Origin: Isotricha intestinalis
Lineage: Eukaryota > Ciliophora > Litostomatea > Vestibuliferida > Isotrichidae
Reading direction: 5' to 3'
Length of the DNA: 57,103 nucleotides
Assembly (NCBI GenBank): GCA_023807065.1
Contig: JAJJLU010003540.1
Coordinates: forward strand, 1-57,103
Part shown: positions 49,450 through 57,103 of the stretch, one piece after another
Position numbering within the stretch: the first letter of the stretch is position 1
How the letters are laid out: the number at the start of each line of letters is the position of its first letter
Position numbers and translations under genes: made by a program
The notes under the pieces: generated by a model
The model's input: the letters and a program-made list of their open reading frames with translations, nothing else
What the model was told of the DNA's origin: nothing
Database searches by the model: none

Positions 49450-50451
49450 TTAAAAACAACATAAAAAAGATTTTTTTTTACCATTTACAGTGAAATTTAT
49501 ATGATTTTTTTTTAATTTAGATTCTTCAGTTTGAATATAGACTTCTTTTGTTTCTTTTTTTCTTTCTGTTTTTAAATTTGTAATAACTATATTATCATAA
49601 TTATTTGAATTAATTATGTCTTTATCGACTTTATTAATAATATTTTTTTTATTAATATTTACAATTTGATTAGTTAAAACATAAAGTGGTTTATCATTTA
49701 TATTTTTCTTTTTATCTTGAATTTCAAAATTATAAACAGTTTGAATTTTTAAAGATTCTTTTTTTTTTGGTTTTTCTTCTTCCGAATTTAATTTTTTTTT
49801 TTGTTTTAAAATATTATTATTTGATTTTTGATCATATAAAAGTGAAGAATCAACTTCTTTAATAATATTAGTTTTGAAAAAATTTTGGCTTTGTAATTTA
49901 AAATTATTAAAATTTAAAAATTGATTTTTATCAGTTGATAACCTATTAGGAGTTTTAATATCTTTTTTCTCATTTTTAGAAGGAGATTCACATAAAAGTT
50001 GTTTTTTTAATTTATTTGCATTTAAAACACTTGTTCTTCTTCTTTTAAGATCTGTTGAAATTAATAATAAATTTTCTTTAGGTTTATTTTTAATGATTGT
50101 ACTAAGTTTAATATTTTTATTTTCTTGATGATTAAAATGTTTTTTATCATCATACACAGTTAAATTATTATTTTGTTTTTTTGTATGACTAATACTTTCT
50201 ATTTCTTTTTCAATTTCAATTGGAGGTTTATCTAATATTTTACTTAATATAATTTCATATGAATCAGAATCTTCACAATCTTGTTCAATTTGAGATCTTT
50301 CTATTTTTTTAAGAGTTGATTCTTTTTTTTTTTTTTCATTTTTTTCATTTTTTAAATTATTTATCTTTTTACCATTAATTGTAATTATTGAAGGTTGAAT
50401 TAATAATGAATTTCGAAATAAATCAGTGGCATCATTCATATGAACTTTCAT
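49450..50451 (-). CDS. Hypothetical basic protein ending in a Cys pair
   Basis: 333 aa. It is highly Lys/Asn/Ser-rich and disordered, starts MKVHMNDATDLFRNSLLIQP, and has predicted phosphorylation-prone segments (KRRRTSVLNANK). It ends KKKSFLCCF, a basic run followed by two Cys, which resembles palmitoylated or CCX-type lipidated tails. No domain is recognised. It is divergent from casein kinase 1 (73 bp between starts), whose product ends KCCFM, so both products of this pair have a Cys-Cys-Phe-type tail. It may be a membrane-attached kinase substrate or regulator, but this is speculation. Confidence 0.6.
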   Translation of the reverse strand: MKVHMNDATDLFRNSLLIQPSIITINGKKINNLKNEKNEKKKKESTLKKIERSQIEQDCEDSDSYEIILSKILDKPPIEIEKEIESISHTKKQNNNLTVYDDKKHFNHQENKNIKLSTIIKNKPKENLLLISTDLKRRRTSVLNANKLKKQLLCESPSKNEKKDIKTPNRLSTDKNQFLNFNNFKLQSQNFFKTNIIKEVDSSLLYDQKSNNNILKQKKKLNSEEEKPKKKESLKIQTVYNFEIQDKKKNINDKPLYVLTNQIVNINKKNIINKVDKDIINSNNYDNIVITNLKTERKKETKEVYIQTEESKLKKNHINFTVNGKKKSFLCCF

Positions 50452-50524
50452 ATTTTTTCAAAAAATTTCCTTTTTTATTACATCAATTATTATTCAATTT
50501 TATTATTAAAAAAATTTATAAAAG
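50452..50524. promoter_or_regulatory. Shared divergent promoter, hypothetical / casein kinase 1
   Basis: 73 bp between two opposite start codons, A/T-rich throughout. Promoters for both genes must be inside or overlap it. No specific element is distinguishable. Confidence 0.45.
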
Positions 50525-51757
50525 ATGGAAGAAACAGTGAACAAATATACAAAAAGTGAAAACAATGTAAATGTAAATTATTTAGAACAAAAAGATTCAA
50601 TTATAAATAATATTTTTTATTCAAAATTTAAACCAATAAAAAAATTAGGAGAAGGTTCATTTGGAAAAGTATATAAAATAGAATATAATAATAAATATTA
50701 TGCAATGAAATTAGAAGATAGAAGAAAAAGTCAAGGTCTTTTAGAATCTGAAGCATCAATTATGTCATATTTAAAATGTCCAAATATTCCAAGTTTAGAA
50801 TTTTTTGGAAATGATAAAAATTATAATATATTAGTAATGCAATTAATGGGTAAAAGCTTAGAAAATTTAATAAATATTCATAAAATATTTTCTATAAAAA
50901 CAGTATGTATGTTAGCTTATCAAATGTTAAATACAATAAAATATATTCATAATAAACATATTATTCATAGAGATATAAAACCAGATAATTTTGTTATGGG
51001 ATTAAATGAGAATAATGCTTATTTATATATTATTGATTTTGGTTTATCTAAAAAATATAGATCAAGTAAAACTTTAATTCAATATCCTTTAATTAAGAGA
51101 AAAAAATTAGTGGGAACTGCAAGATATGCTTCAATTCATGCTTTAGAAGAATATGAACAAAGTAGAAGAGATGATTTAGAAAGTATGAGTTATGTTTTAA
51201 TATATTTTTTAAAAGGATATTTACCTTGGCAAGGATTAAAAGTTAAAGTAAAAGAAGATAGATATAAAAAAATTTTAGAAAAAAAAAAAGAAATCAATAG
51301 TGAAAAGTTGTGTGAAGATTTACCATCAATTTTTCAAATATTCGTTGATTATACTAGAAATTTAGAATATTTGGAAGAACCTGATTATGATAAATTCAAG
51401 AATATATTTTTTAATTATGTTACGAATGAATTAAATGAGACTTTTGAATTTTTATATGATTGGACTACTTCTTTTGATATTAATCAAAGAAAAGATTTTA
51501 ACAATAATTTAATTTCTAATTTTCAAATTTCAGAAAAAAAAAATAATTTAGTAAAAGAAAGTGGAAGATTACATAAAAGAAATAAAAAAGATGAGTTGAC
51601 CACAACAAATGGAAATAATTTGACTTTATATAAGACAATTCAATCTGAAACTTACTTGAATAATTCTAGAAATATAAATAGTATAAGTAATATAAATATA
51701 GTTCTTGAAAATAAAGATTTAAATGAAACAGCTTCATCGAAGTGTTGTTTTATGTAA
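50525..51757 (+). CDS. Casein kinase 1 family protein kinase with CaaX-like end
   Basis: 410 aa. It is a Ser/Thr kinase of the CK1 group: Gly loop LGEGSFGKVY, AMKLE (Lys), HRDIKPDNFVMG (Asp150), DFGLSKKYR (Asp171), and the CK1 signature GTARYASIHALEEYEQSRRD, then ESMSYVLIYFLKGYLPWQGL. CK1 kinases lack the APE motif, as here. A Ser/Asn/Lys-rich tail ends SSKCCFM, which fits a CaaX box (Cys-Cys-Phe-Met, Met favouring farnesylation) with an additional palmitoylatable Cys. It is probably membrane-attached, like yeast Yck proteins or plant CKLs. It starts from METTV-type leader Met (MEETVNKYTK) and ends at TAA. Confidence 0.95.
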   Translation: MEETVNKYTKSENNVNVNYLEQKDSIINNIFYSKFKPIKKLGEGSFGKVYKIEYNNKYYAMKLEDRRKSQGLLESEASIMSYLKCPNIPSLEFFGNDKNYNILVMQLMGKSLENLINIHKIFSIKTVCMLAYQMLNTIKYIHNKHIIHRDIKPDNFVMGLNENNAYLYIIDFGLSKKYRSSKTLIQYPLIKRKKLVGTARYASIHALEEYEQSRRDDLESMSYVLIYFLKGYLPWQGLKVKVKEDRYKKILEKKKEINSEKLCEDLPSIFQIFVDYTRNLEYLEEPDYDKFKNIFFNYVTNELNETFEFLYDWTTSFDINQRKDFNNNLISNFQISEKKNNLVKESGRLHKRNKKDELTTTNGNNLTLYKTIQSETYLNNSRNINSISNINIVLENKDLNETASSKCCFM

Positions 51758-51978
51758 ATATATTTTTTTTATTTTTTTTAGTTTTTAGAGTATCAACACT
51801 TAAATTTTTAAAATATGTTTGTAAATATTATTAGAAGATTTTGATATAATCAAAATAATTATTTTGCTTTAAAATATCAATGCAAAGATATTTTATATAG
51901 ATAATGTAGAATATATGAAAATAAAGATTTTTTATAAATAAATAATTTTTTTAAATTATTTAAATTTAAAATTTTTTA

Positions 51979-53466
51979 ATGGGAGATGACCAAATTAATA
52001 CAAGAGATAATTTAAATTTTTCAACTACTTTATTTGGAATGGAATATAGAACTAAAAGAACTCATCGTGAAATGATTAAACAATCTTTAAATAATTCAAA
52101 TATAGATAATCTCACTGAGGATTTAAAAGATAAATTGAATATTCAGAAAAAAAAGATAGAAAGTAAAACAAGAAAAAAATTTAATTTTGAAGAAGAAGAA
52201 GAATTAAAAAATAATAAATTAGTAAAAAAAGAAAAATTAGATACTAAAGAAAATAAATTTAGTGTTTTAAGTAAAAAAAATGATAAAAAAGAAAAGAATG
52301 ATAAAGAAAAATGTATTGATAATAAAATAATAAAAGAAATAGAAAATTCAGAAAGTGAAATAAAATCTTTAAAAAAACAAGAAATTGAAAAATTGAAAAA
52401 TGATTTAAATCAAGAAATAAGTCAAATTGAAAGAAAAAGTTTAGATGAAAAAAATGAAGAAGAATCTCAAATTATAACTTCAAATAAAGAAAAGAAAAAA
52501 AAAAAAATTAATAATAATTTATTTAAAAAAACATTAAATGATGTTGAAAAAAGAAAATCTGAATCTTTAATGAAAGAAGAATATGATAGAATTACAAAAT
52601 TAATAAAAGATTTAAATGATGATTTTATTAATAATAAAATTCCAATTTTAATTAATAAAATTACAAAATATTGTAATATTAAATCCAAAACAAAGAAACC
52701 TTTAAAAATGCCCAAAATAAACAATTATTTTTCTGAAGTAAGTTTCCAAATTACAAGACAATATAATAATGAAACTTCACCAATTAATATTTTTGTTTCT
52801 TTTTTTGATTTATTATTTGAAAAAAATGATTTTTATGATATTATAATAAAAAGTGATATGGAAAATATAGGAAATTTACTTTTATATTATTTTAGTCAAA
52901 TTAATATAATAACATATGGTCAAAAGTTATTATATTTAATGAAACATTATATTGATAGTTCAATTTCTCAAAACAAAATTATTTTGAAAAACGAAAACAA
53001 CACAATAAATTATTCTTTAAATTTAATTATGAATAAATTTTTTGAAACTTTAAAAATACATAAAGAATTTTTGAAGAATAATAATAAAAACTTAAAAATT
53101 GAAAATAAAAAAGAAAATAGTATTCGAACTCATTCTATAAATATAATGAAAACAAGAAGATATCCTCAATTAATGAGTTTATTATCTTTAGATTTTGATA
53201 AAAATGAAAATAATATTTCTGATATAATTCAGAAAAATCCTTCATATTTAAATTTCCAATTAAAAGACAATAATAATAAATTATATTTTCAAACAGAAAA
53301 AAATGCTTTAGATATTAAATTTCAATGTATGAAAAAGAGAAAAGAAATATATTTAAAGAAACAGAAAGGAGATAATATAAGATTTAAAATTAATAATATT
53401 GTAGGAACATTAAATATATTTTCATTGAAAAATGAAGATTTAATGTCAGATTATCTTTCTGAATGA
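51979..53466 (+). CDS. Hypothetical Lys/Glu-rich protein with C-terminal folded region
   Basis: 495 aa. It begins MGDDQINTRDNLNFSTTLFG. Residues 50-200 are a charged, coiled-coil-prone Lys/Glu segment. Residues 210-410 look folded and helical (NIFVSFFDLLFEKNDFYDII, NIGNLLLYYFSQINIITYGQ). The end is GTLNIFSLKNEDLMSDYLSE. No family or catalytic motif is recognised. Gly2 could in principle be acylated, but Asp3-Asp4 disfavours it. It ends at TGA, only four codons before a TAA in the same frame. Function unknown. Confidence 0.65.
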   Translation: MGDDQINTRDNLNFSTTLFGMEYRTKRTHREMIKQSLNNSNIDNLTEDLKDKLNIQKKKIESKTRKKFNFEEEEELKNNKLVKKEKLDTKENKFSVLSKKNDKKEKNDKEKCIDNKIIKEIENSESEIKSLKKQEIEKLKNDLNQEISQIERKSLDEKNEEESQIITSNKEKKKKKINNNLFKKTLNDVEKRKSESLMKEEYDRITKLIKDLNDDFINNKIPILINKITKYCNIKSKTKKPLKMPKINNYFSEVSFQITRQYNNETSPINIFVSFFDLLFEKNDFYDIIIKSDMENIGNLLLYYFSQINIITYGQKLLYLMKHYIDSSISQNKIILKNENNTINYSLNLIMNKFFETLKIHKEFLKNNNKNLKIENKKENSIRTHSINIMKTRRYPQLMSLLSLDFDKNENNISDIIQKNPSYLNFQLKDNNNKLYFQTEKNALDIKFQCMKKRKEIYLKKQKGDNIRFKINNIVGTLNIFSLKNEDLMSDYLSE

Positions 53467-53797
53467 ATTAAAAATTAACACTATTATATATATATAATTA
53501 ATTAATTTTTTCAAAATAATTAATGATATAAAAAAAATTAAAGGAAAGAATAATTAAAACAAAGAAAAATTAAAGAATGAATCTAGTGGAGAAAATACTT
53601 TTAATTATTAGTTTTGGATTATTGATTTTATACTAATGATTTTTTGTAAAGAATAACTTATATCAATTAACATTGAATGTCAGAAAATAATTATAAATGA
53701 TTTGAAATAAATTAAAATTACTAACAAAAATCCGAATTTTAGTTAAGTAAAAATAAAATAAAATATTAACAATTTACATAAATATTTAAACCATCAT
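53467..53797. other. Intergenic between convergent genes
   Basis: 331 bases of A/T-rich sequence. A short TATATATATAATTAATTAATT run is near 53485. No coding or RNA feature is seen. Confidence 0.5.
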
Positions 53798-54886
53798 TTA
53801 ATAAAAATAAAATGTATGAGTTTCACATAAATGAAAACTAATTCCTTCTTCATTTTTAATAAGTTTTTTATAATAATCACTAAGACTATCATAAAACTTA
53901 TTAATAGTTTCAGGTTTAAAACCACTTTCTTCAATTAACATAGTAATCCATTGTCTAAAGACTTTAATAATATCATCAGTTAAAGTTTTACTATTAGATT
54001 GAACAATATCAAAAGCACAAATTAAACATCCCAATCCTTTTATTGAAGATAAATATTGAGTGAATTTATTATTTAATTGGACTCCTTTTGCTAAAAAGAA
54101 ACAACAATTTTCATATGATTCAAGATGATTTATCATATTAAATTTTTCAATAATAGTTTTATTGTTATTTCTAAAATCAATAAGTTGAACACAAATATAA
54201 TCATAAGTACTCCAATTATATAATTCAAATTTTATTTCTTTAATAATTTCAATTTCTTTTCTTAAAATAATTTCTTCACTAAATTTCTTTTTTCCTAATT
54301 CTTCAACAATATGTTTCATTTGAAATGGAAATAAATCTTCTGATTTAGAAGCAATAAAAATACAAGCTAAACCAATTAAATGAATATCTTTATCTTCAAT
54401 ATTTTTTTCTGTATATTGTAAATATCTATCTAAAATATCAACAGCTAAAAAAAAAGTAGAAGCTTCTGAATTAAAAGCATAAAATATTTCTATCATCCAA
54501 TCTACCATTAATGCTCTTGATAAAGGTTTTAGATTATGTTTATTCATAAAAGAAGAATGTATTCTATATTTTTTTTCACTTTCTTTTGATTCTTTTAAAT
54601 ATTCACTTCCATATTGATATATTAATTTATTACTTTCTAATTTAAAATATTCTTTTAATACTTTTTTTATTCTTGAATCTTTTTCTTCTTTTGATTCTTT
54701 TATATTTACTTTTTCTGAACTTGAAATATTTGTTTTTAAAGAAGTTTCTTTATTTGTTGAAAAAACATTTTTGCTTTTTTTTTGAGTTACAAGATTGTTT
54801 AAAAGGTTAATTTTTAAATCTTTATATTCTGTTGAAGGTAATTTAAGATTACTTCCTTTAAAATCTCTTGATTTTGGACGAAGCAT
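53798..54886 (-). CDS. Mitotic-type (A/B-like) cyclin
   Basis: 362 aa. The N-terminal cyclin box is complete: PLSRALMVDWMIEIFYAFN (MRxILVDWL signature) at about 121-139, then LAVDILDRYLQY, LIGLACIFIASKSEDLFPF, and the C-terminal box from about 225. The N-terminal 80 residues are Lys/Ser-rich and disordered. A canonical destruction box (RxxLxxIxN) is not evident; PKSRDFKGSNLKL near the N-terminus may serve, but weakly. Cyclin A/B-type proteins activate Cdk1/2 for mitosis or meiosis. The partner Cdk is not in this window. It starts MLRPKSRDFKGSN and ends at TAA. Confidence 0.92.
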   Translation of the reverse strand: MLRPKSRDFKGSNLKLPSTEYKDLKINLLNNLVTQKKSKNVFSTNKETSLKTNISSSEKVNIKESKEEKDSRIKKVLKEYFKLESNKLIYQYGSEYLKESKESEKKYRIHSSFMNKHNLKPLSRALMVDWMIEIFYAFNSEASTFFLAVDILDRYLQYTEKNIEDKDIHLIGLACIFIASKSEDLFPFQMKHIVEELGKKKFSEEIILRKEIEIIKEIKFELYNWSTYDYICVQLIDFRNNNKTIIEKFNMINHLESYENCCFFLAKGVQLNNKFTQYLSSIKGLGCLICAFDIVQSNSKTLTDDIIKVFRQWITMLIEESGFKPETINKFYDSLSDYYKKLIKNEEGISFHLCETHTFYFY

Positions 54887-55289
54887 AATATTTTATTCTT
54901 TAGTAAAATTATTTAAATTTAATTAAGTGAAAAGTTTAATCATAAAAAATTATTTTTTTTATTAATAATAATTCATAATTAATTTTTATTTATATGTTAA
55001 TTTAAAATTAATTTTTACATTATTTTATAATATTTTTTAAATATAATTAAAATATTAGATAAATATATATTCAAACCAAAACTTTTTACTTTAATTAAAG
55101 AATCTATTCAAAATAAATTAATGATTGAATAAAATAAACTTGATTTTGGGTTTACAGGTGATCGATATTTTAAAAGGCTAAGTTTAAGAAATATTACTAT
55201 CTTTTATGATATTTATTATTTATATTTTTTCTAATATTACCGTATAATTTTGTTTTAATAAAATCAATCCAATTATTATTATTAAATTA

Positions 55290-55995
55290 ATGGAGGTGAA
55301 TTTTTTTCATATTCATTTAAATAAAGAATTATATATCTTTTTTCATCAAGAGTATTATTTAACTAATAAACCTCTAAAAAACAATTTATTTACCCATTTT
55401 CCTATTAAAAATTTTCATTATTATATTTCATTATTCCATTTACATTTAATAAATTATTTTTCATTCATCATTATAGTTCATTATTATTATTATATTTTAT
55501 AATCCCTTTTCCTTCTTTTTTAAAATTATTAATATTTCATTCTTATATATTTACATTTTTATATTAAATTTTACCATAAATTAAGGTATTATTGTTCCAA
55601 TCACCTTCAAATTTACCTCCATTTAATAATATTATTTTTCCTTTTCCTTCTTTTTATTATTTATAAATTCACCTTCATAAATATTTCCTTCTTTATATTT
55701 CATTGTTCCTTTTCCTTCTTTTATTTCATTATTACAAGTTCCATTATATATATCTGAATTTTTATAATATATTGTTCCTGAAATAAAAGTATCATCAAAT
55801 CATATTCTTTCAAAATTATCACCATTTTTTAAATGAATTCTTCCTTTACCTGATTTTAATCATTCTTCAGTTCCCTTTCATATACTTTTATTTTTCTTGT
55901 TTTATATATATTGATTTCCGATATATTTCTTTTTTATTATTTATTAATATTCCTTCATATAAATCTCCATTTTATATTTTTTAGAATTTTTTGCA
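55290..55995 (-). pseudogene. Decayed MORN-repeat gene
   Basis: Minus-strand sequence shows a chain of MORN units: NGDLYEGILINNKK, GTEE-stop-LKSGKGRIHLKNGD, NFERI-stop-FDDTFISGTI, IYNGTCNNEIKEGKGTMKY, NIYEGEFINNKK, EGKGKIILLNGGKFEGDW and then weaker units (EGKGIIKYNN, LIGKWVNKLFFRG) further towards 55290. The stops TGA at 55800-55802 and 55860-55862 lie exactly where MORN repeats have the conserved Trp (GxWxxG). Several single-base shifts fall in A or T runs (near 55668 and 55945). It is a pseudogene of a MORN protein. An intact MORN gene is at 1887-2786. The plus-strand frame at 55290-55502 is only its shadow. Confidence 0.8.
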
Positions 55996-56212
55996 TATCA
56001 TTAAACATCATTGTAAATATTTTAATTATTCTGATTTTAATATATTATTTATAAAAAATTCAAAAGAACTTTTGAATGATTTAAAATATATTATACTAGT
56101 TAAATTTAAACAAGTTTTAATTAATTCAAATGAAAACTATAAAAGAAATTTAATAAACAATAAGAAATAAATGTATTTTGTATTATTTAAGTTTGGAATC
56201 CCCACCATTTTC

Positions 56213-56251
56213 TAAACCAACCTCCTCTCTGTACAACATGAAAGGGTGTTT
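56213..56251 (+). repeat. Left imperfect terminal inverted repeat
   Basis: TAAACCAACCTCC...AGGGTGTTT, the inverse of the right copy at about 56688-56720 with roughly three quarters of positions matching. It is G/C-richer than the background. Confidence 0.5.
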
Positions 56252-56687
56252 GTCTACAAAAGATGTCCTTTGTCGAAAAAAAAATAATTTTTGGTTGAAT
56301 GATAATTATTTTTAAATTAGTGATTGGGGATATATTAAAGACAGAAATAATAAACACAACAAATTAATAACTGTTAATGCTATTATTGAAGACACACAAT
56401 GGATGATATTATGATTTCATAATAATAATCACTTTGATTTATTATATGGAGAAGAAAAAAGTAATTAGAAATATGAATTTTGAAATTGAAAACATTGAAT
56501 AAAAATTAGTAGGTACACTCAAAGAAAGAAGAATATATATAATTTAATATTAAATTTTAGAATAGGTTAATGGAAATTTATGGGTAATTAATTAGATTAA
56601 GAAAAAAATATTACATAAAATTTAATTTGATTTAATTTTTAAAAAAATTTTTTTTGTGGAGAGACCTCCTCCTATTATAGGTCACTT

Positions 56688-56720
56688 AACACCCTCTTGT
56701 GTGGAAGGGAGGTTGATTTA
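56688..56720 (-). repeat. Right imperfect terminal inverted repeat
   Basis: Reverse complement reads TAAATCAACCTCCC...AGGGTGTT, matching the left copy at 56213-56251. Confidence 0.5.
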
Positions 56721-57103
56721 TACTAAGGATAGAGAAGGTTGATGAAAAAAATAAAGGCTTAGATAATCTTTTATTATTTATCAAGAATAAAAAATAAATT
56801 TATCGTGTATTTTCTTATTGTTAGTTTTTCTAATATAAATAAAAAATCTTTAATTGTTTCATATTCAATCATTTTAAATATTCTTGGGAATCATAAAAGA
56901 ATATTTTTTTTAATATTTAAAAAATATTATGAGATATGTTCACTTATAATAAGAAAATTTCAATGAAAAGAGTAATAATTGTTGAATTGAAATAATTAAA
57001 ATATTACTCTTTTTTTATAAAAAATCACTTAATTTTAGATAATGTTCCATAATTAATTTTGCTTTGAAAAGAACTAATAAACATTTATGAGGATCAAAAT
57101 CTA
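56721..57103. other. Intergenic to window end, nothing recognised
   Basis: 383 bases of A/T-rich sequence with poly-T runs. No coding frame, telomere repeat or RNA signature is seen. Confidence 0.5.

Larger units (their letters stand above)
56213..56720. mobile_element. Possible small mobile element with imperfect inverted repeats
   Basis: The left arm (56213-56251) and right arm (56688-56720) are inverted copies (TAAACCAACCTCC against TAAATCAACCTCC, both with AGGGTGTT inside). The 440 bases between contain a broken plus-strand coding relic: WGYIKDRNNKHNKLITVN, IIEDTQWMIL, then a TGA, then NNNHFDLLYGEEK. The relic is followed by stops. A second small palindrome GACCT...AGGTC sits at 56663-56683. 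Size and structure resemble a MITE or an internally deleted transposon. I see no clear target-site duplication and no intact transposase. It could also be an internal eliminated sequence. Confidence 0.45.

Noticed and set aside
55290..55502. A 70-aa plus-strand gene
   Set aside because: It is the antisense shadow of the MORN relic, with His/Tyr/Phe-rich sequence typical of the reverse strand of Asn/Glu/Lys codons.
1..57103. tRNA, rRNA or snRNA genes
   Set aside because: No G+C-rich cloverleaf with a GGTTCGAAnCC box or rRNA-like block was found by eye. A covariance-model scan would be decisive.
1..57103. CRISPR arrays, prokaryotic operons or plasmid features
   Set aside because: The window is eukaryotic: spliceosomal introns, PKG, DENN, Ddi1 and cyclins. 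No regular repeat-spacer pattern is visible.

Overview
This is a very A+T-rich stretch of eukaryotic nuclear DNA (about four fifths A+T by eye). It has about 27 protein-coding genes on both strands, tiny spliceosomal introns and no visible RNA genes. The gene content points to an alveolate, most likely a ciliate: a CDPK with four EF hands, a cGMP-dependent-type kinase with four cyclic-nucleotide-binding domains as in alveolates, a TmcB-like multi-membrane protein, Sfi1-like Trp-repeat proteins, tandem-VWA and MORN proteins. The code looks standard. The intact genes use CAA for Gln and TGG for Trp over thousands of codons, and TAA, TAG and TGA all end genes (the PKG ends at TGA directly after its family-typical C-terminus). 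That excludes Tetrahymena-type and Euplotes-type codes and suggests a ciliate lineage keeping the universal code, such as litostomes. The lineage is an inference. Three introns of 31-34 nt (GTAAA...TAG) can be placed confidently because they restore conserved protein ends.

Layout. 0.5-7.4 kb: choline/ethanolamine kinase, a MORN protein, an orphan, a PHO80-type cyclin and a Ser/Asn-rich protein split by a frameshift. 7.6-9.8 kb: a CDPK and a calcyphosin-like EF-hand gene, divergent and only 76 bp apart. 10-17 kb: two FCP1/SCP-type phosphatases around a Trp-rich Sfi1-like protein. 17.9-19.8 kb: a tandem VWA protein. 22.1-26.7 kb: a PKG and an RCC1-like protein, both with N-terminal Gly-Cys acylation signals. 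27.1-33.4 kb: a type I membrane protein, a gene-poor tract and an orphan. 33.8-40.2 kb: a large TmcB-like gene in two frames and a membrane-anchored aspartic-protease-like protein. 40.4-45.8 kb: a second Sfi1-like protein, a coiled-coil protein with a frameshift in an A8 run, and a DENN protein. 46-54.9 kb: a prominin-like membrane protein, Ddi1, a basic orphan, casein kinase 1 with a CaaX end, another orphan and a mitotic-type cyclin. 55.3-56.7 kb: a decayed MORN gene and a short element with imperfect terminal inverted repeats.

The most distinctive feature is between the genes. Many spacers hold recognisable but broken relics: an Arf-like and a Rab-like GTPase, a protein kinase, a MORN protein and others. 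Their in-frame stops often sit where Gln or Trp is expected, and their frameshifts often sit in A or T runs. This fits decay by C-to-T and G-to-A mutation of once-functional copies. Three otherwise healthy genes also carry single frame changes, which may be assembly errors, recent mutations or programmed frameshifts. The intact genes lean towards calcium and cyclic-nucleotide signalling, lipid-anchored kinases, cell-cycle control and centrin-type cytoskeleton, with short (66-76 bp) shared promoters between some divergent pairs.
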